Positions 1-9,541 of a DNA stretch of 64,000 bases are shown one piece after another. The notes below the pieces were generated by a model that saw only the letters and a list, made by a program, of their open reading frames with translations, was not told where the DNA came from and did not search any database. Position numbers and translations under genes: made by a program. The stretch comes from Desulfobulbus sp. (GTDB taxonomy: Bacteria; Desulfobacterota; Desulfobulbia; Desulfobulbales; Desulfobulbaceae). The DNA lies in contig JAQUEZ010000010.1 of NCBI GenBank assembly GCA_028684915.1, positions 1 through 64,000 of the forward strand, written 5' to 3'. How positions within the stretch are numbered: position 1 is the stretch's first letter; each line of letters opens with the position of its first letter.

Positions 1-54
1 CATTTCACGTGGTACCCTGCCTGTAGAGTCAAATCATAACCAGGCGGTTTTCCT

Positions 55-2064
55 ATGAAGAGTGCAGGCAAGGTTTCTCTCAAATTGAAGATTATGGGCG
101 CGGTGCTCGTTCCCATCCTCCTTCTTGTGCCGGTGATGCTTATCCTCTACCTCCAGGGGACCGGGCAACTCAAAGGTGAACGCAACCGGGCTATCACCAC
201 GGCCAACACCATTGCCTTTGACAGCGTGCTCACCAGCCAAGCCAAGCATCTGGAAAAAATGCTCACCAATGTGCTGATGACCAGCGAGCTGCTCGAGTAC
301 ACCCTCAAACCCGACAACAACAGCGCACGAATGGTTCTGGACGGTCAGTTCCTCTCCTTGGTCGAAGAGGGGATCATCCGCTTTTCCATCTACAACGCAG
401 AAAAACGATTGATCTTCCAGCAGGTGAAAGATGCACCCAACCGGCCGGAAACTCTGCCAAACATTTATTTTGACATCTTTGCCCTTGCGGCAAGAGATGC
501 GACTTTTCATTTCTATTTTCGGGGCAGCGATGGTTCCATGCCCGCCACCGCCGCAGAATACTGCATTCTCTCCAGCATCCTCGACGACAATGATACCGCT
601 GTCGGCTACGTGGAACTTGCCGTTCTTCCCACCCGCTGGGTCAAACGCATCGCCGAACTGACCGAAGGCCGCGTCTTTCTCTATGACCCTGCCCATCACA
701 CTATCCCCGTCACCGAACTTCGCGAGCAGGCGGATAAACTTTTAAGCCAGCTTCCCGAGAGCTTGCAGGGGCACAACTTCATCCAGACCGGACTCGGTGG
801 CCAGCACTGTTTGGTTAACATTCTTCCTATCAAAGATCCGCAGAAGCAGGCCTGTAACTACCTGCTGATCGCCCAGGATGCATCCCAGTTGGTCAATGCG
901 GAACAGAAACGGCAGATTTACGGTTTGATTGTCAGTGTGGTCATTCTTGCATTTTCACAAATTCTTGTCTTCCTGATGGTCAGCAAAGGAATCACCGATC
1001 CGATCAGCCGTATCATTGCCTTTGCCACCAATCTGTCCACCGGCGATGTTTCCAGTTCCCTCATCATGCACGCCAAAGGCGAAATTCAGACCATGTCCAA
1101 CGCCCTGAACCTCATGGCTGACCACATCCGCACCCAGGCTAATCTTGCTCAGCGGATTGCCAACGGTGATCTCACCGAGAATATCGTTCCCACCTCGGAG
1201 AAGGATGTACTCGGCAAGGCCCTGATAGCCATCACCGGCAATTTAGGCGAGATGATCGAACACATTAGCCAAAACGCCGAACGACTTCTTGCAGTGGCCA
1301 GCAGTGTCACCGGCCTTTCTGGAGAGTTGCAGGTTTCCCTTAATGTAATCGAGTCGCAAACCAAAAACTTGGCACAAGCCTTTGAACAAATTTCCAGCAA
1401 TCTTGAAGTGGTGGCCAGTTCCACCGAAGAGATGTCCGCCTCCATTCAAGAAATCAGTCGAACCAGCAGCGAAAACAGCGAGACCACCCGCCAGACCCAG
1501 CAATTCTCCGATGAAACCAGTCGGGCAATGGAACAGCTCAGTACAGTGGTGGCGAGCATCAGCGAAGCCAATCAGGCCATCTCCGATTTTGCCGACCAAA
1601 CCAATCTCCTCGCCTTGAATGCCACCATTGAGGCTGCCCGGGCCGGAGAGGCGGGCAGAGGATTTGCTGTGGTGGCCGCCGAGGTCAAAGACCTGGCACA
1701 AAAGAGCATGGGCACAGCCAAGGCCATTCATGAAGATGTGAACAATATCGAACAGTGCACCAACCGCGCCGTGGCCAGCACCAAGACCATCGGCGAAGTC
1801 GTTGCCCGTTCAAAAGATGCCACCTTTGGTATTGCTAGCGCTGTGGAGGAGCAGGCAGCAGTGGCCAATGACATCTCGCACAACATTGCCAATGCCCACA
1901 TGATCACAAGTGGGTTTTCACACAATATCGACAATCTGCAAGAAGTTGCCTCGGTAACCGGCAGAACAATTCACGCCCTGAACACCTCGGCGGATCAACT
2001 TTCCCAACTCGCCGAAACGCTAAAAAAGAGTGTCGATATGTTCAAGCTGCGACGACCAGCGTGA
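55..2064 (+). CDS. Methyl-accepting chemotaxis protein
   Basis: Transmembrane chemoreceptor that passes periplasmic stimuli to the CheA/CheW array. The 669-residue protein has a first membrane helix at about residues 13-35, an extracytoplasmic sensor region of about 250 residues (Cache-like in style, family not certain), a second helix at about 287-310, a HAMP segment, and a C-terminal signalling coiled coil with the conserved hairpin tip ([19 protein letters not shown]). The ATG at 55 follows an AGGCGG ribosome site. No chemotaxis genes flank it, so it looks like a stand-alone receptor. The ligand cannot be read from the sequence. Family assignment is very sure. Confidence 0.95.
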   Translation: MKSAGKVSLKLKIMGAVLVPILLLVPVMLILYLQGTGQLKGERNRAITTANTIAFDSVLTSQAKHLEKMLTNVLMTSELLEYTLKPDNNSARMVLDGQFLSLVEEGIIRFSIYNAEKRLIFQQVKDAPNRPETLPNIYFDIFALAARDATFHFYFRGSDGSMPATAAEYCILSSILDDNDTAVGYVELAVLPTRWVKRIAELTEGRVFLYDPAHHTIPVTELREQADKLLSQLPESLQGHNFIQTGLGGQHCLVNILPIKDPQKQACNYLLIAQDASQLVNAEQKRQIYGLIVSVVILAFSQILVFLMVSKGITDPISRIIAFATNLSTGDVSSSLIMHAKGEIQTMSNALNLMADHIRTQANLAQRIANGDLTENIVPTSEKDVLGKALIAITGNLGEMIEHISQNAERLLAVASSVTGLSGELQVSLNVIESQTKNLAQAFEQISSNLEVVASSTEEMSASIQEISRTSSENSETTRQTQQFSDETSRAMEQLSTVVASISEANQAISDFADQTNLLALNATIEAARAGEAGRGFAVVAAEVKDLAQKSMGTAKAIHEDVNNIEQCTNRAVASTKTIGEVVARSKDATFGIASAVEEQAAVANDISHNIANAHMITSGFSHNIDNLQEVASVTGRTIHALNTSADQLSQLAETLKKSVDMFKLRRPA

Positions 2065-2103
2065 ATATTGATGACCTAGTAAACAGTCGAAATCCGAGAA
2101 TTC

Positions 2104-2175
2104 ACGTACTGGAAATACAGTATGTGACGAAGCTCGAAACGTCGTTCTCGAAAATTTTTACGAGAACGACAATAC
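2104..2175 (+). repeat. Dispersed repeat family B, copy 1
   Basis: A block of about 70 bp that shares, with interruptions, the segments AAATACAG, GCGA/GACGA and a terminal GAGAACGACAAT with the reverse complement of about 5325-5395. Both copies lie in intergenic DNA. I recognised this by eye only, so the borders are approximate. Confidence 0.55.
2142..2171. repeat. Inverted-repeat hairpin inside dispersed repeat family B
   Basis: GTCGTTCTCG and CGAGAACGAC form a perfect 10-bp inverted repeat around an A/T-rich loop of about 10 nt. It lies in a longer block (about 2104-2175) that matches, in inverted orientation, a second copy at about 5325-5395. It sits between the chemoreceptor and the rhodanese gene. 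It could act as a terminator, but the pairing between two distant gaps favours a REP-like element. Confidence 0.7.
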
Positions 2176-2255
2176 TCCATTGATGAACTGTGTATCGGTG
2201 CTTGCCAGGACCGTATGATATGGACTTCCTGAATCCAATAACCAAGGAGAAATGC

Positions 2256-2837
2256 ATGAGGAAACAGAATCGCTGTTCTGCTTTGACGTTGACCCTGAGC
2301 TTTTTACTGTGCGTTGGCTTTATGAGTCTGCAGACCGCCACTGCCCAGGAGGTGGAAAAAGGCAAAATTCCCCAGAATCAGCTCGCCGCCTCGTATAAAA
2401 AATTGGCATGGGGCGTCGCCATTTGGGATGTTCCTGAGGCGGTTGAGAAGTTGGCCCCGGGCAACACCGTGCTGTGGGTGGATACCCGGCCGGAAAGTTT
2501 CTTCAAACAGGGGACGGTCCAAGGTGCGGTCCTCCTGGTTTACGATAAAAAAGGTGCCGCAGCCAACACCCTGAGCGCTGAATCACTGGACAAAGCACTG
2601 ACCGCTGCCGGCCTGTCAAAAGAGACTGCCACCATCGCCTTTTTCTGCCAGGGACCGGCCTGCCACCGCAGTTACAATGCCACCTTTGCCGCAGTGAGCG
2701 AATGGGGCTACAGTCCGGACAAGGTGGTCTGGTTCCGTGCCGGTTACCCGCATCTGCTCCAGGAAATAAAAACAAACGCCAAACTCAAACGCAAAGCCAA
2801 ACAGTATCTCAGTGACGCCGGAGTACGCCAGCTGTAA
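2256..2837 (+). CDS. Exported rhodanese-like sulfurtransferase
   Basis: Single-domain rhodanese of 193 residues with a cleavable signal peptide (MRKQNR, then a hydrophobic stretch, then ATAQE), so it probably acts in the periplasm. The active-site loop is CQGPACHRS near residue 130: the first Cys would carry the persulfide, and the HRS end matches the anion-binding loop of the family. The ATG at 2256 is chosen because AAGGAGA lies 6-7 nt upstream and the signal peptide starts there; a longer frame from 2190 has no ribosome site. Flanking gaps on both sides hold repeat elements. The sulfur donor and acceptor are unknown. A role in periplasmic sulfur chemistry is inference. Confidence 0.88.
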   Translation: MRKQNRCSALTLTLSFLLCVGFMSLQTATAQEVEKGKIPQNQLAASYKKLAWGVAIWDVPEAVEKLAPGNTVLWVDTRPESFFKQGTVQGAVLLVYDKKGAAANTLSAESLDKALTAAGLSKETATIAFFCQGPACHRSYNATFAAVSEWGYSPDKVVWFRAGYPHLLQEIKTNAKLKRKAKQYLSDAGVRQL

Positions 2838-2934
2838 ATCGCTCTCCGCCTGATTCAGACGGCACAAAAAATGTTCTAAAAACGAGCAAGATGGACTCGT
2901 AAAAAAAACAGCACACTCTAAAAGATAGCTAAGG

Positions 2935-3056
2935 AAAATCAGAGATATACAAGGAGCAGTGTTTTTTTCTGCGCGAAGGCATACATTAGGTATGTCGAGT
3001 GTCGAAAAAAACGCTGCGACGCAGGAGATCGAAGTTTTTACGACGTCATCAAATAA
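2935..3056 (+). repeat. Dispersed repeat family A, copy 1
   Basis: About 120 bp in the 403-bp gap before aqpZ. The core (about 3004-3054) contains AAAAACGCTGCGACGCAG followed by GAAGTTTTTACGACGTCAT. A full-length diverged copy lies at about 33240-33361 and a partial core at about 42992-43038, all on the plus strand. The gap holds no convincing gene; the short frame here merely translates the repeat. Confidence 0.75.
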
Positions 3057-3240
3057 GGGGGGTTTCTGGGATGATCGTTCTCCAGGAGCCCCTTTGCCCG
3101 TTCGGCCTTCCGCTTACTCGCAGTCTTTCTTCATAATTACAACACCTGAAACTTACCAAAATCTTACTGTATTCCCGACGAACATCTCGGTATTCTCCAA
3201 CATCTACAAAGCTGATCAAACTCTTTAGGAGAAAAACAGT

Positions 3241-3927
3241 ATGAAAAAGTATGTGGCGGAAACCTTTGGAACCTTTTGGTTGGTCCTTGGCGGTTGCGGC
3301 AGTGCCGTAATCTCAGCAGCGTTCCCCGAACTTGGGATCGGCCTGCTCGGTGTGGCATTGGCTTTCGGCCTTACCGTCTTGACCATGGCCTATGCGATCG
3401 GACACATCTCCGGCTGCCATCTTAACCCTGCGGTCTCCATAGGTTTATGGGCCGGGGGCCGTTTTCCGGCCAATCAACTGCTCCCGTATATTCTTGCCCA
3501 GGTCGTGGGCGGCGTGTTGGCTGGCGGTGTGCTTTTTCTCATTGCCAGCGGCAAGGCAGGTTTCGACGTGACGGCAGGATTTGCCGCAAACGGTTATGGG
3601 GCGCACTCACCGGGTGGGTATTCCCTGTTCGCGGCTTTGGTGACGGAGATTGTCCTCACGATGATGTTTCTCCTGGTGATCCTCGGCTCGACTGATCAGC
3701 GGGCACCACAGGGCATGGCCCCCATTGCCATCGGTCTTTGCCTGACTCTGATTCACCTGATCAGCATCCCGGTCACGAACACCTCGGTCAACCCCGCACG
3801 AAGTCTTGGCGTGGCCCTGTATGTCGGCGACTGGGCCATGGCCCAACTGTGGCTATTTTGGGTTGCACCGATCGGCGGTGCGCTGCTTGGCGCGGGAATT
3901 TATCGGTATCTGGGCAGCAAGGACTGA
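3241..3927 (+). CDS. aqpZ: Aquaporin Z, water channel
   Basis: Inner-membrane water channel of 228 residues, the usual AqpZ length. It carries the two NPA half-helix motifs (HLNPAVS near residue 63 and VNPARS near 184) in the two inverted repeats, and the family start [15 protein letters not shown]. Similarity to the enterobacterial protein is high along the whole length, including the [14 protein letters not shown] segment, which argues for water rather than glycerol selectivity. The ATG follows AGGAG by about 8 nt. It is a monocistronic gene facing ald. Confidence 0.97.
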   Translation: MKKYVAETFGTFWLVLGGCGSAVISAAFPELGIGLLGVALAFGLTVLTMAYAIGHISGCHLNPAVSIGLWAGGRFPANQLLPYILAQVVGGVLAGGVLFLIASGKAGFDVTAGFAANGYGAHSPGGYSLFAALVTEIVLTMMFLLVILGSTDQRAPQGMAPIAIGLCLTLIHLISIPVTNTSVNPARSLGVALYVGDWAMAQLWLFWVAPIGGALLGAGIYRYLGSKD

Positions 3928-3944
3928 GCGCTCATCTCCATTCA

Positions 3945-3995
3945 AAAATCATCGGCGGAGGGCTCTTCTTTCTCTCTTTGTGTCCGCCGCCGATG
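3945..3995 (-). terminator. Terminator of ald
   Basis: CATCGGCGG (3950-3958) pairs with CCGCCGATG (3987-3995) around a long pyrimidine-rich loop. Read on the minus strand the stem is followed by TTTTT (3945-3949). It lies 19 bp past the ald stop, between convergent genes. Confidence 0.6.
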
Positions 3996-4013
3996 AAGAT
4001 CTGACGTCCTCTT

Positions 4014-5129
4014 TCAGGAGAGAACCGATGCCAGCGAGGTACAGGGGAGATCAAAAACCTTGGCCACGCTGGGATGAAGAATCTTTCCTCCGGCCAGATT
4101 CACCCCGGCAGCAATTCCCGGATCGCTCCGAGACGCTTCTTCCCAGCCCTTGTCAGCAAGGGTGAGAATATAGGGCAATGTGGCATTGGTCAGGGCAAGG
4201 GTTGAAGTCAAAGGAACAGCCCCGGGCATGTTGGCCACACAGTAGTGCAGCACCCCGTCAACCTCAAAAATCGGGTTTCCATGGGTGGTCGGACGGGAGG
4301 TTTCAAAACAACCGCCCTGGTCGATTGCCACGTCCACCAACACTGCCCCACGTTTCATAGAGCTTAACATCTCACGAGTGATCAATCGCGGTGCCTTGGC
4401 CCCCGGAATAAGCACTGCCCCGATCACCGCATCGGCCTTGGGAAGCAGTTCACGGATGGTGGCCGGCGAGGACATCAGTGGTAGACAGTTTTTGGGCATG
4501 GTCTCCGCGAGATAACGCAGTCGACTGAGGCTGGTATCAAGCAGGTAGACCGTGGCACCAAGCCCGCTGGCAATACGGGCAGCCTCGGTACCAACCGTAC
4601 CGCCGCCGAGCACCACCACTGTTGCCGGGCCCACCCCGGGCACGCCGCCCATAAGGATGCCCCTGCCGCCCTGACTCCGTTCCAAATATTTGGCCGCCTC
4701 CTGGGCTGCCATCCTTCCGGCCACCTCACTCATCGGCGTCAACAGCGGCAGACGACCACTCGAATCGGTGATGGTCTCGTAGGCGATACACACCGCCCGG
4801 CTTGCCATCATTGCACGAGTCAACTCTTCCGAGGCGGCAAAATGAAAATAGGTAAACAGAACCTGATTTTCTCGAATAAGACCGTACTCCTGGGGAAGCG
4901 GTTCCTTCACGTGCATCACCAGATCGGCCCGGCTATACAGCGAGACCGCATCCTTGACCAGTTCAGCGCCTGCCTCAAGGTAGAGGGTATCACTCAATTC
5001 ACTGCCAGCCCCGGCATTATTCTCGACCAGAACCCGATGCCCCCGCGCCACCAGTTGCTCCACCCCGGCAGGTGTCACGCTCACGCGATTTTCCTCGGCT
5101 TTGATTTCTTTGAGAACACCGACAATCAT
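4014..5129 (-). CDS. ald: Alanine dehydrogenase
   Basis: NAD-dependent enzyme interconverting L-alanine and pyruvate plus ammonia in the cytosol. The 371-residue length is exact for the family. Visible signatures are the start MIVGVLKEIKAEENRV, the substrate-site Lys in HVKEPLP, the catalytic His in YFHFA, the nucleotide fold GGGTVGTEAARIA and the ending region YCVANMPGAVP. It is transcribed alone, convergent with aqpZ. Alanine use or nitrogen balance in an anaerobe is the likely role. The ATG at 5129 is preceded by a GGAGG-like site. Confidence 0.97.
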   Translation of the reverse strand: MIVGVLKEIKAEENRVSVTPAGVEQLVARGHRVLVENNAGAGSELSDTLYLEAGAELVKDAVSLYSRADLVMHVKEPLPQEYGLIRENQVLFTYFHFAASEELTRAMMASRAVCIAYETITDSSGRLPLLTPMSEVAGRMAAQEAAKYLERSQGGRGILMGGVPGVGPATVVVLGGGTVGTEAARIASGLGATVYLLDTSLSRLRYLAETMPKNCLPLMSSPATIRELLPKADAVIGAVLIPGAKAPRLITREMLSSMKRGAVLVDVAIDQGGCFETSRPTTHGNPIFEVDGVLHYCVANMPGAVPLTSTLALTNATLPYILTLADKGWEEASRSDPGIAAGVNLAGGKILHPSVAKVFDLPCTSLASVLS

Positions 5130-5324
5130 CGCTCCACCTCCAAGCTAAAGGGATCATGGTTACCCAACAGGCAACGGTTGCCTGTTACATTAGTGTAAGC
5201 AGCCTAAAACCATTTAGCAAAACGAACAGGGCGTAAATTCGTAAAAAGTTAAACCTGTTAAACCTTTTCGTCCCTAGAGCGATAACCACTCACCAAGTTG
5301 CACTTTCCCGCCCACCGCAACATT

Positions 5325-5395
5325 GTCGTTCTCATAAAAAATCTTAAAAATGACGCTCAAAACATCGCAAAATGCTGTATTTACGATATTAAATT
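5325..5395 (-). repeat. Dispersed repeat family B, copy 2 (inverted)
   Basis: In the 302-bp gap upstream of ald. Its reverse complement aligns with 2104-2175 (AAATACAG, then GCGATG, then TTTTTTATGAGAACGACAAT). One arm of the hairpin seen in copy 1 has decayed here. Nothing else is recognisable in the gap apart from room for the ald promoter. Confidence 0.5.
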
Positions 5396-5431
5396 TCTCA
5401 AAGTTTATTATTTTTGCGAGTCGATCAATAT

Positions 5432-7243
5432 TCAGTCACCAATTACAGAACACCCGGAATCACCCAAACAGGCCGGCATCCGGCCCCTGACGCTGTTGAT
5501 CAGGGTGATTGCATCGGCCTGGGCAAGGCAATCAATGTCCAGGCAACGCTCCTCGATTTCGCCGATGTCCAGCAGATGCTGGCGATAGGTTCCGGGCAAA
5601 AGACCGCAGCAAACCGGCGGCGTATACTGCCGACCGTCCAAGGTAACCACAATGTTGGCAATGGTCGTCTCGGTCAGCGCACCATCCTGGTTGAACAACA
5701 GGACGTCATCTATATTCTGAGGTGCGGCAGCCCGTGCCTGTTCATAGACTTCCCGCTGGGTGGTTTTATGATACAGTGCTGGATTCCTCCGATCTACCGG
5801 TCTCTGAGCCAAAACAAGCCGCATCAGATGATTGCCCCCCGAGGCAGGAAGAGGCGCACTTTCAATTCGCACCGTACCCCGACGATCAAGCAGCATCCTC
5901 AGCTTATAGCCGGGGCCAGAAAGTTTGTCTACCGCCTCTACCAAAAGACGTTCAATCGCTTTCACGTCGCACGGATAGGCAAAATACTCCGCTGACGCCC
6001 GCAGCCGCCGCATGTGTTCCTCCAGGAGATAAAGCCCCCCATCCCCGGTCCAACGCAGGGTTTCGATGAGGCAAAACTCAGGTAAGGGCGCCCTGCAGAC
6101 CAGGCTCTTAACCCGGGTCTCCTCCCATTCACCAGGAATCGACGAATCAGCGGTAATGCCGCCACCAACCCCATACTCGATCATCTTTTGATGATGGTCA
6201 TAAAGTAGGGTGCGGATGGCAACGTTGAATTGCGCTCGTCCATCGGGCATGAGGAAACCGATGGCCCCTGTATAGATCCGCCGTGGGGTGGTTTCCAGCT
6301 CCCTGATCAGGGCCATGGTTCTGGCCTTAGGTGCGCCGGTAATGGAGGCGGCAGGAAACAGGGCGGCAAAACTATCGGTTAAGGAGGCGCGGGACCGGGC
6401 GGTCACGGTTGAGGTCATCTGCCACAGGGTTGAATAGCGGCGAACCGCAAACATATCCTTCACCCGTATAGATCCCGGATCGGCGATCCGGGCAAGGTCG
6501 TTGCGCACCATGTCGACGATCATCACGTTTTCCGCCCGGTCTTTGGCACTGTTGTGGAGCTTCACTCCTTGAAGGCGATCGTCCTCAGCACTCAGGCCAC
6601 GTCCAATGGTTCCTTTCATGGGCAGCGAGGAAAGCAGATTACCCTGGCGGCGAAAAAACAACTCCGGTGAAAGCGAGAGTATTTCCCAACGGCCGATATT
6701 GAGATAGGCACCGAACTCCGGGTCATGACTGGATGCCAGTTGGCGAAACAGGGGCCAAGCTGTACCAGAATAGGGTGCCAGCAGCCGATAACTGAAGTTG
6801 ACCTGATAGGTGTCACCGGCGGCGATGTAATGATGAATCCGCTCAAGGGCTGCACGGTAGTCCTCCCGGGTCATGATTGTTTGCCAGGCCAGCAAGGGGA
6901 AATCATCCTGGACCAAGGGCAAGGGCATACTACGCTCCCGCGGATAGAGCGCAAACCAGAGCAGAGGGAAGCCAGTGTGGTCCTGGCTAACCGGCAGAGC
7001 ACTGTCAAAGGCACTGGCTGCCTCATAACCGACAAACCCGGCGGCGATCAACCCATGGCTGGTCACCGCGTTTTCGACCTCTCGCAGACAGGCAACAACC
7101 TCCTCAACCCGCCAGGCACAAATAATTTGGCACGGATCAGTCAAGACCAGCCATTGTCTACTTTGGGCATCGCGAAGGATAACCGAATTCTCAGGAAAGG
7201 ACTCTACCACGGTACCGGGCGAGGAAACGGGTGTTCGGGGCAT
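5432..7243 (-). CDS. pabB: Fused aminodeoxychorismate synthase I / aminodeoxychorismate lyase
   Basis: A 603-residue two-enzyme fusion for the p-aminobenzoate branch of folate synthesis. The first ~380 residues are a chorismate-binding PabB domain (SITGAPKARTM, VGGGITADS, and the motif region for chorismate and Mg). The last ~220 residues are a class-IV PLP aminotransferase-fold PabC domain (LIETLRW, then ETTIANIVV and CGLLPGTYR). PabB converts chorismate with ammonia to aminodeoxychorismate, and PabC splits off pyruvate. The glutamine amidotransferase partner PabA is not in the window. This fusion is known in several bacterial groups. The ATG at 7243 gives a complete PabB start. Confidence 0.94.
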   Translation of the reverse strand: MPRTPVSSPGTVVESFPENSVILRDAQSRQWLVLTDPCQIICAWRVEEVVACLREVENAVTSHGLIAAGFVGYEAASAFDSALPVSQDHTGFPLLWFALYPRERSMPLPLVQDDFPLLAWQTIMTREDYRAALERIHHYIAAGDTYQVNFSYRLLAPYSGTAWPLFRQLASSHDPEFGAYLNIGRWEILSLSPELFFRRQGNLLSSLPMKGTIGRGLSAEDDRLQGVKLHNSAKDRAENVMIVDMVRNDLARIADPGSIRVKDMFAVRRYSTLWQMTSTVTARSRASLTDSFAALFPAASITGAPKARTMALIRELETTPRRIYTGAIGFLMPDGRAQFNVAIRTLLYDHHQKMIEYGVGGGITADSSIPGEWEETRVKSLVCRAPLPEFCLIETLRWTGDGGLYLLEEHMRRLRASAEYFAYPCDVKAIERLLVEAVDKLSGPGYKLRMLLDRRGTVRIESAPLPASGGNHLMRLVLAQRPVDRRNPALYHKTTQREVYEQARAAAPQNIDDVLLFNQDGALTETTIANIVVTLDGRQYTPPVCCGLLPGTYRQHLLDIGEIEERCLDIDCLAQADAITLINSVRGRMPACLGDSGCSVIGD

Positions 7244-7333
7244 GGCAAGTCGTTCACTAAAAAGGAGTCACACGCGGCAAAGGCCCCAGAGGGCAGGAGG
7301 GGACAGGCGAGAGGCGCTTCCCGGATCAGGTCG

Positions 7334-7696
7334 CTATTGAAGCAGGGCGAAGATGGCCTGTTGGATATTTTCGGTGGTATCGAGTTTATCCACGATTCCC
7401 ACCGGTTTGACCGCATCGGCCTGGGAAAGAAGATGCGGGTCCTGGTAGCCGGTAAAGAATAGGATGGGAATATCCTGGGTAGATTTAATTCGCCGCGCGG
7501 TTTCAATACCACTCATCACCCCGTCAAGACTGATATCCATCAGAATTGCATCCGGCGGATTTGTCTGAACGGCACGTAAGGCGGCCTGGCCGCTGGAAAC
7601 CACCATGGTCACCTCACAGCCCAATTCCTTGACGTTTTCCGCCAGCATCAAACCGATCAGTTTTTCATCCTCAACGATCAAAATTTTTTTAGTCAT
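7334..7696 (-). CDS. Receiver-only response regulator
   Basis: A 120-residue CheY-like protein with only the receiver fold: acidic pair in VEDE, phospho-acceptor Asp in MDISLDG, Thr in FFTGY and Lys in VDKLD. With no output domain it must act by protein contact or in a phosphorelay. Start taken at the ATG at 7696 (MTKKILIVEDE), where the fold begins; a TTG at 7741 would add 15 unlikely residues. No kinase lies beside it. It is divergent from nifE across a 456-bp gap, which alone does not link it to nitrogen fixation. Confidence 0.9.
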   Translation of the reverse strand: MTKKILIVEDEKLIGLMLAENVKELGCEVTMVVSSGQAALRAVQTNPPDAILMDISLDGVMSGIETARRIKSTQDIPILFFTGYQDPHLLSQADAVKPVGIVDKLDTTENIQQAIFALLQ

Positions 7697-7989
7697 ACGC
7701 CTAGCTTTTCGGTTGCAAGGATTGAACAGTGTCGAACTCAACCATCATTGTGTCCCCACATTGGCAAAATTAACCGCCAAGGTCAAGCAGTTTCACCCTT
7801 CTTTTTTTTCTTTTGTTGCAGACATTTACATACATTAAAACCTGATTTTTCCGCCAAAGGAAGCACCACACCTTCGTGACCATTGCCCTGCAGGCTTTTT
7901 CGGGCACCGAGTGACGTGAATCTTTTCATCAACCAGATACCTGCCCATAGCCTCTCTATCTCAACAAAAAGGTACCTCCCGTTCATTAT

Positions 7990-8005
7990 TGTAACACAAT
8001 CGACA
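7990..8005. promoter_or_regulatory. NifA-type upstream activator site
   Basis: TGT, ten bases, ACA (TGT at 7990-7992, ACA at 8003-8005), the exact NifA binding consensus. It lies 90-105 bp upstream of the -24 element of the nifE promoter, inside the usual distance. The element is short and could occur by chance, but position and promoter support it. Confidence 0.6.
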
Positions 8006-8093
8006 ATCTATTTTCCAATCATGTCATTCACAATTCAGCAGACAAAGCATGTAATCGACTGATTTAAAGGCAATTAAATTGAAAAATTCTGTT

Positions 8094-8109
8094 TGGCACA
8101 TGGATTGCT
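8094..8109 (+). promoter_or_regulatory. Sigma-54 (-24/-12) promoter of the nifENB operon
   Basis: TGGCACATGGATTGCT has the GG and GC dinucleotides separated by exactly ten bases and matches the TGGCAC/TTGC consensus. Transcription would start near 8120, about 33 nt before the nifE ATG. The 456-bp gap that contains it also has a T-rich stretch near 7800 and nothing else recognised. Confidence 0.9.
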
Positions 8110-8152
8110 ATACAGGGGCATAACAGAGATGTTCACAATGAGGGGGATACTC

Positions 8153-9511
8153 ATGGAAGCAACAGCACTTAAAGAGAGAGAAAATCAGATTTTCGTCAAA
8201 GGCGACAAGCCCTTTGATATTGTATGCAATAAGGACAGTTTAGCAGGAGCAGTGAGCCAGCGAGCTTGCGTATTTTGTGGTTCGCGGGTTGTTCTTTACC
8301 CTATCGCCGATGCAGTACATCTTGTCCACGGCCCAATCGGTTGCGCCGTTTATACCTGGGACATTCGTGGCGCCTTATCGTCGGGTCCGGAGCTACATCG
8401 CCTTTCCTTTTCCACTGATCTCCAGGAAAGGGACGTCATTTTCGGCGGCGAGAAAAAACTGGCCGCGGCCCTGCGCGAACTGATCGCCCGCCACGACCCC
8501 AAAGCCGCTTTTGTCTACTCGACCTGCATCGTCGGCATTATTGGAGACGATCTGGAAGCGGTCTGCAAGGCCGCCGAGGCCGAATGCGGCATTCCGGTTA
8601 TCCCGGTAAAATCTGAAGGTTTCAAGGGCAACAAGCGCGCTGGGTATCAGGCCGCTTGCGACGCCCTGTTCCGCCTCATCGGCACCGGGGACACCAGCAC
8701 GATCTCTAAATACTCGCTCAACATCCTGGGCGACTTCAACCTCGCTGGCGAAATCTGGATGATCCGTGAATATTACGAGCGCATGGGCATTCAAGTGGTG
8801 GCCAACATCACCGGTGACGGCCGCGTAGCCGATATCCAGAAAGCCCATGGCGCTGCCCTCAATGTGGTCCAGTGTTCCGGATCGACCATGCAGCTAGCCA
8901 ACATGATGGAAGAAAAATACGGCATTCCTTCCCTTCGCGTTTCCTACTTCGGCATCGAGGACATGGCCGAGGCCCTTTACGATATTGCCCGCTTCTTTAA
9001 AGATCCTGAGATGATGGAGCGAACCAAGAAGATCGTTGAAGAAGAGGTAAAAAAACTGGCCGTATCCCTGGAACCGTATCGTCAGGCTCTCGCTGGTAAA
9101 AAAGCGGCCATCTATGTTGGAGGTTCGTTTAAAGCCTTCTCACTGGTCAAAGCTTTTCGCCTGATCGATATGCAGGTGGTCATGGTCGGATCCCAGACCG
9201 GTACCAAGGAAGACTATATCGAGTTGGCCGCAATTGTCGATCCCGGAACGGTTATCGTTGATGACACCAACCCGCTGGAGTTGACCACCTTCCTTACGGA
9301 AAAGGAAGTTGATGTTTTCGTCGGCGGCGTCAAGGAGCGGCCCATTGCCTACAAGCTCGGCATCGGCTTCTGCGACCACAACCACGAACGAAAAGAGGCC
9401 CTGGCTGGATTCGAAGGCATGCTCAACTTTGCCAAGGAAGTCTACGCCTCGGTTACGAGCCCAGTCTGGCAGTTTGTCCCGCGCAAGAAGAGCGCCAAAC
9501 CCACCTGTTGA
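8153..9511 (+). CDS. nifE: Nitrogenase FeMo-cofactor scaffold subunit NifE
   Basis: Alpha-like subunit of the NifEN scaffold, which receives the NifB-made 8Fe core and matures it with Mo and homocitrate before transfer to the NifDK protein. The 452-residue product has the P-cluster-like cysteines Cys39 and Cys42 (ACVFCGSR) and Cys65 (VHGPIGCA), then the family run FGGEKKL. The ATG at 8153 is chosen because AGGGGG ends 6 nt before it. The open frame reaches back to a TTG inside the sigma-54 promoter, which cannot be translated from that promoter. First gene of the nif unit; nifN follows after 30 bp. Confidence 0.97.
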   Translation: MEATALKERENQIFVKGDKPFDIVCNKDSLAGAVSQRACVFCGSRVVLYPIADAVHLVHGPIGCAVYTWDIRGALSSGPELHRLSFSTDLQERDVIFGGEKKLAAALRELIARHDPKAAFVYSTCIVGIIGDDLEAVCKAAEAECGIPVIPVKSEGFKGNKRAGYQAACDALFRLIGTGDTSTISKYSLNILGDFNLAGEIWMIREYYERMGIQVVANITGDGRVADIQKAHGAALNVVQCSGSTMQLANMMEEKYGIPSLRVSYFGIEDMAEALYDIARFFKDPEMMERTKKIVEEEVKKLAVSLEPYRQALAGKKAAIYVGGSFKAFSLVKAFRLIDMQVVMVGSQTGTKEDYIELAAIVDPGTVIVDDTNPLELTTFLTEKEVDVFVGGVKERPIAYKLGIGFCDHNHERKEALAGFEGMLNFAKEVYASVTSPVWQFVPRKKSAKPTC

Positions 9512-9541
9512 CAACAGCTTTGAACGCGCAAGGAGACGACC

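Noticed and set aside
2959..3228. An 89-residue protein gene before aqpZ
   Set aside because: The frame translates repeat family A and has no homologue-like features; other repeat copies do not keep the frame.
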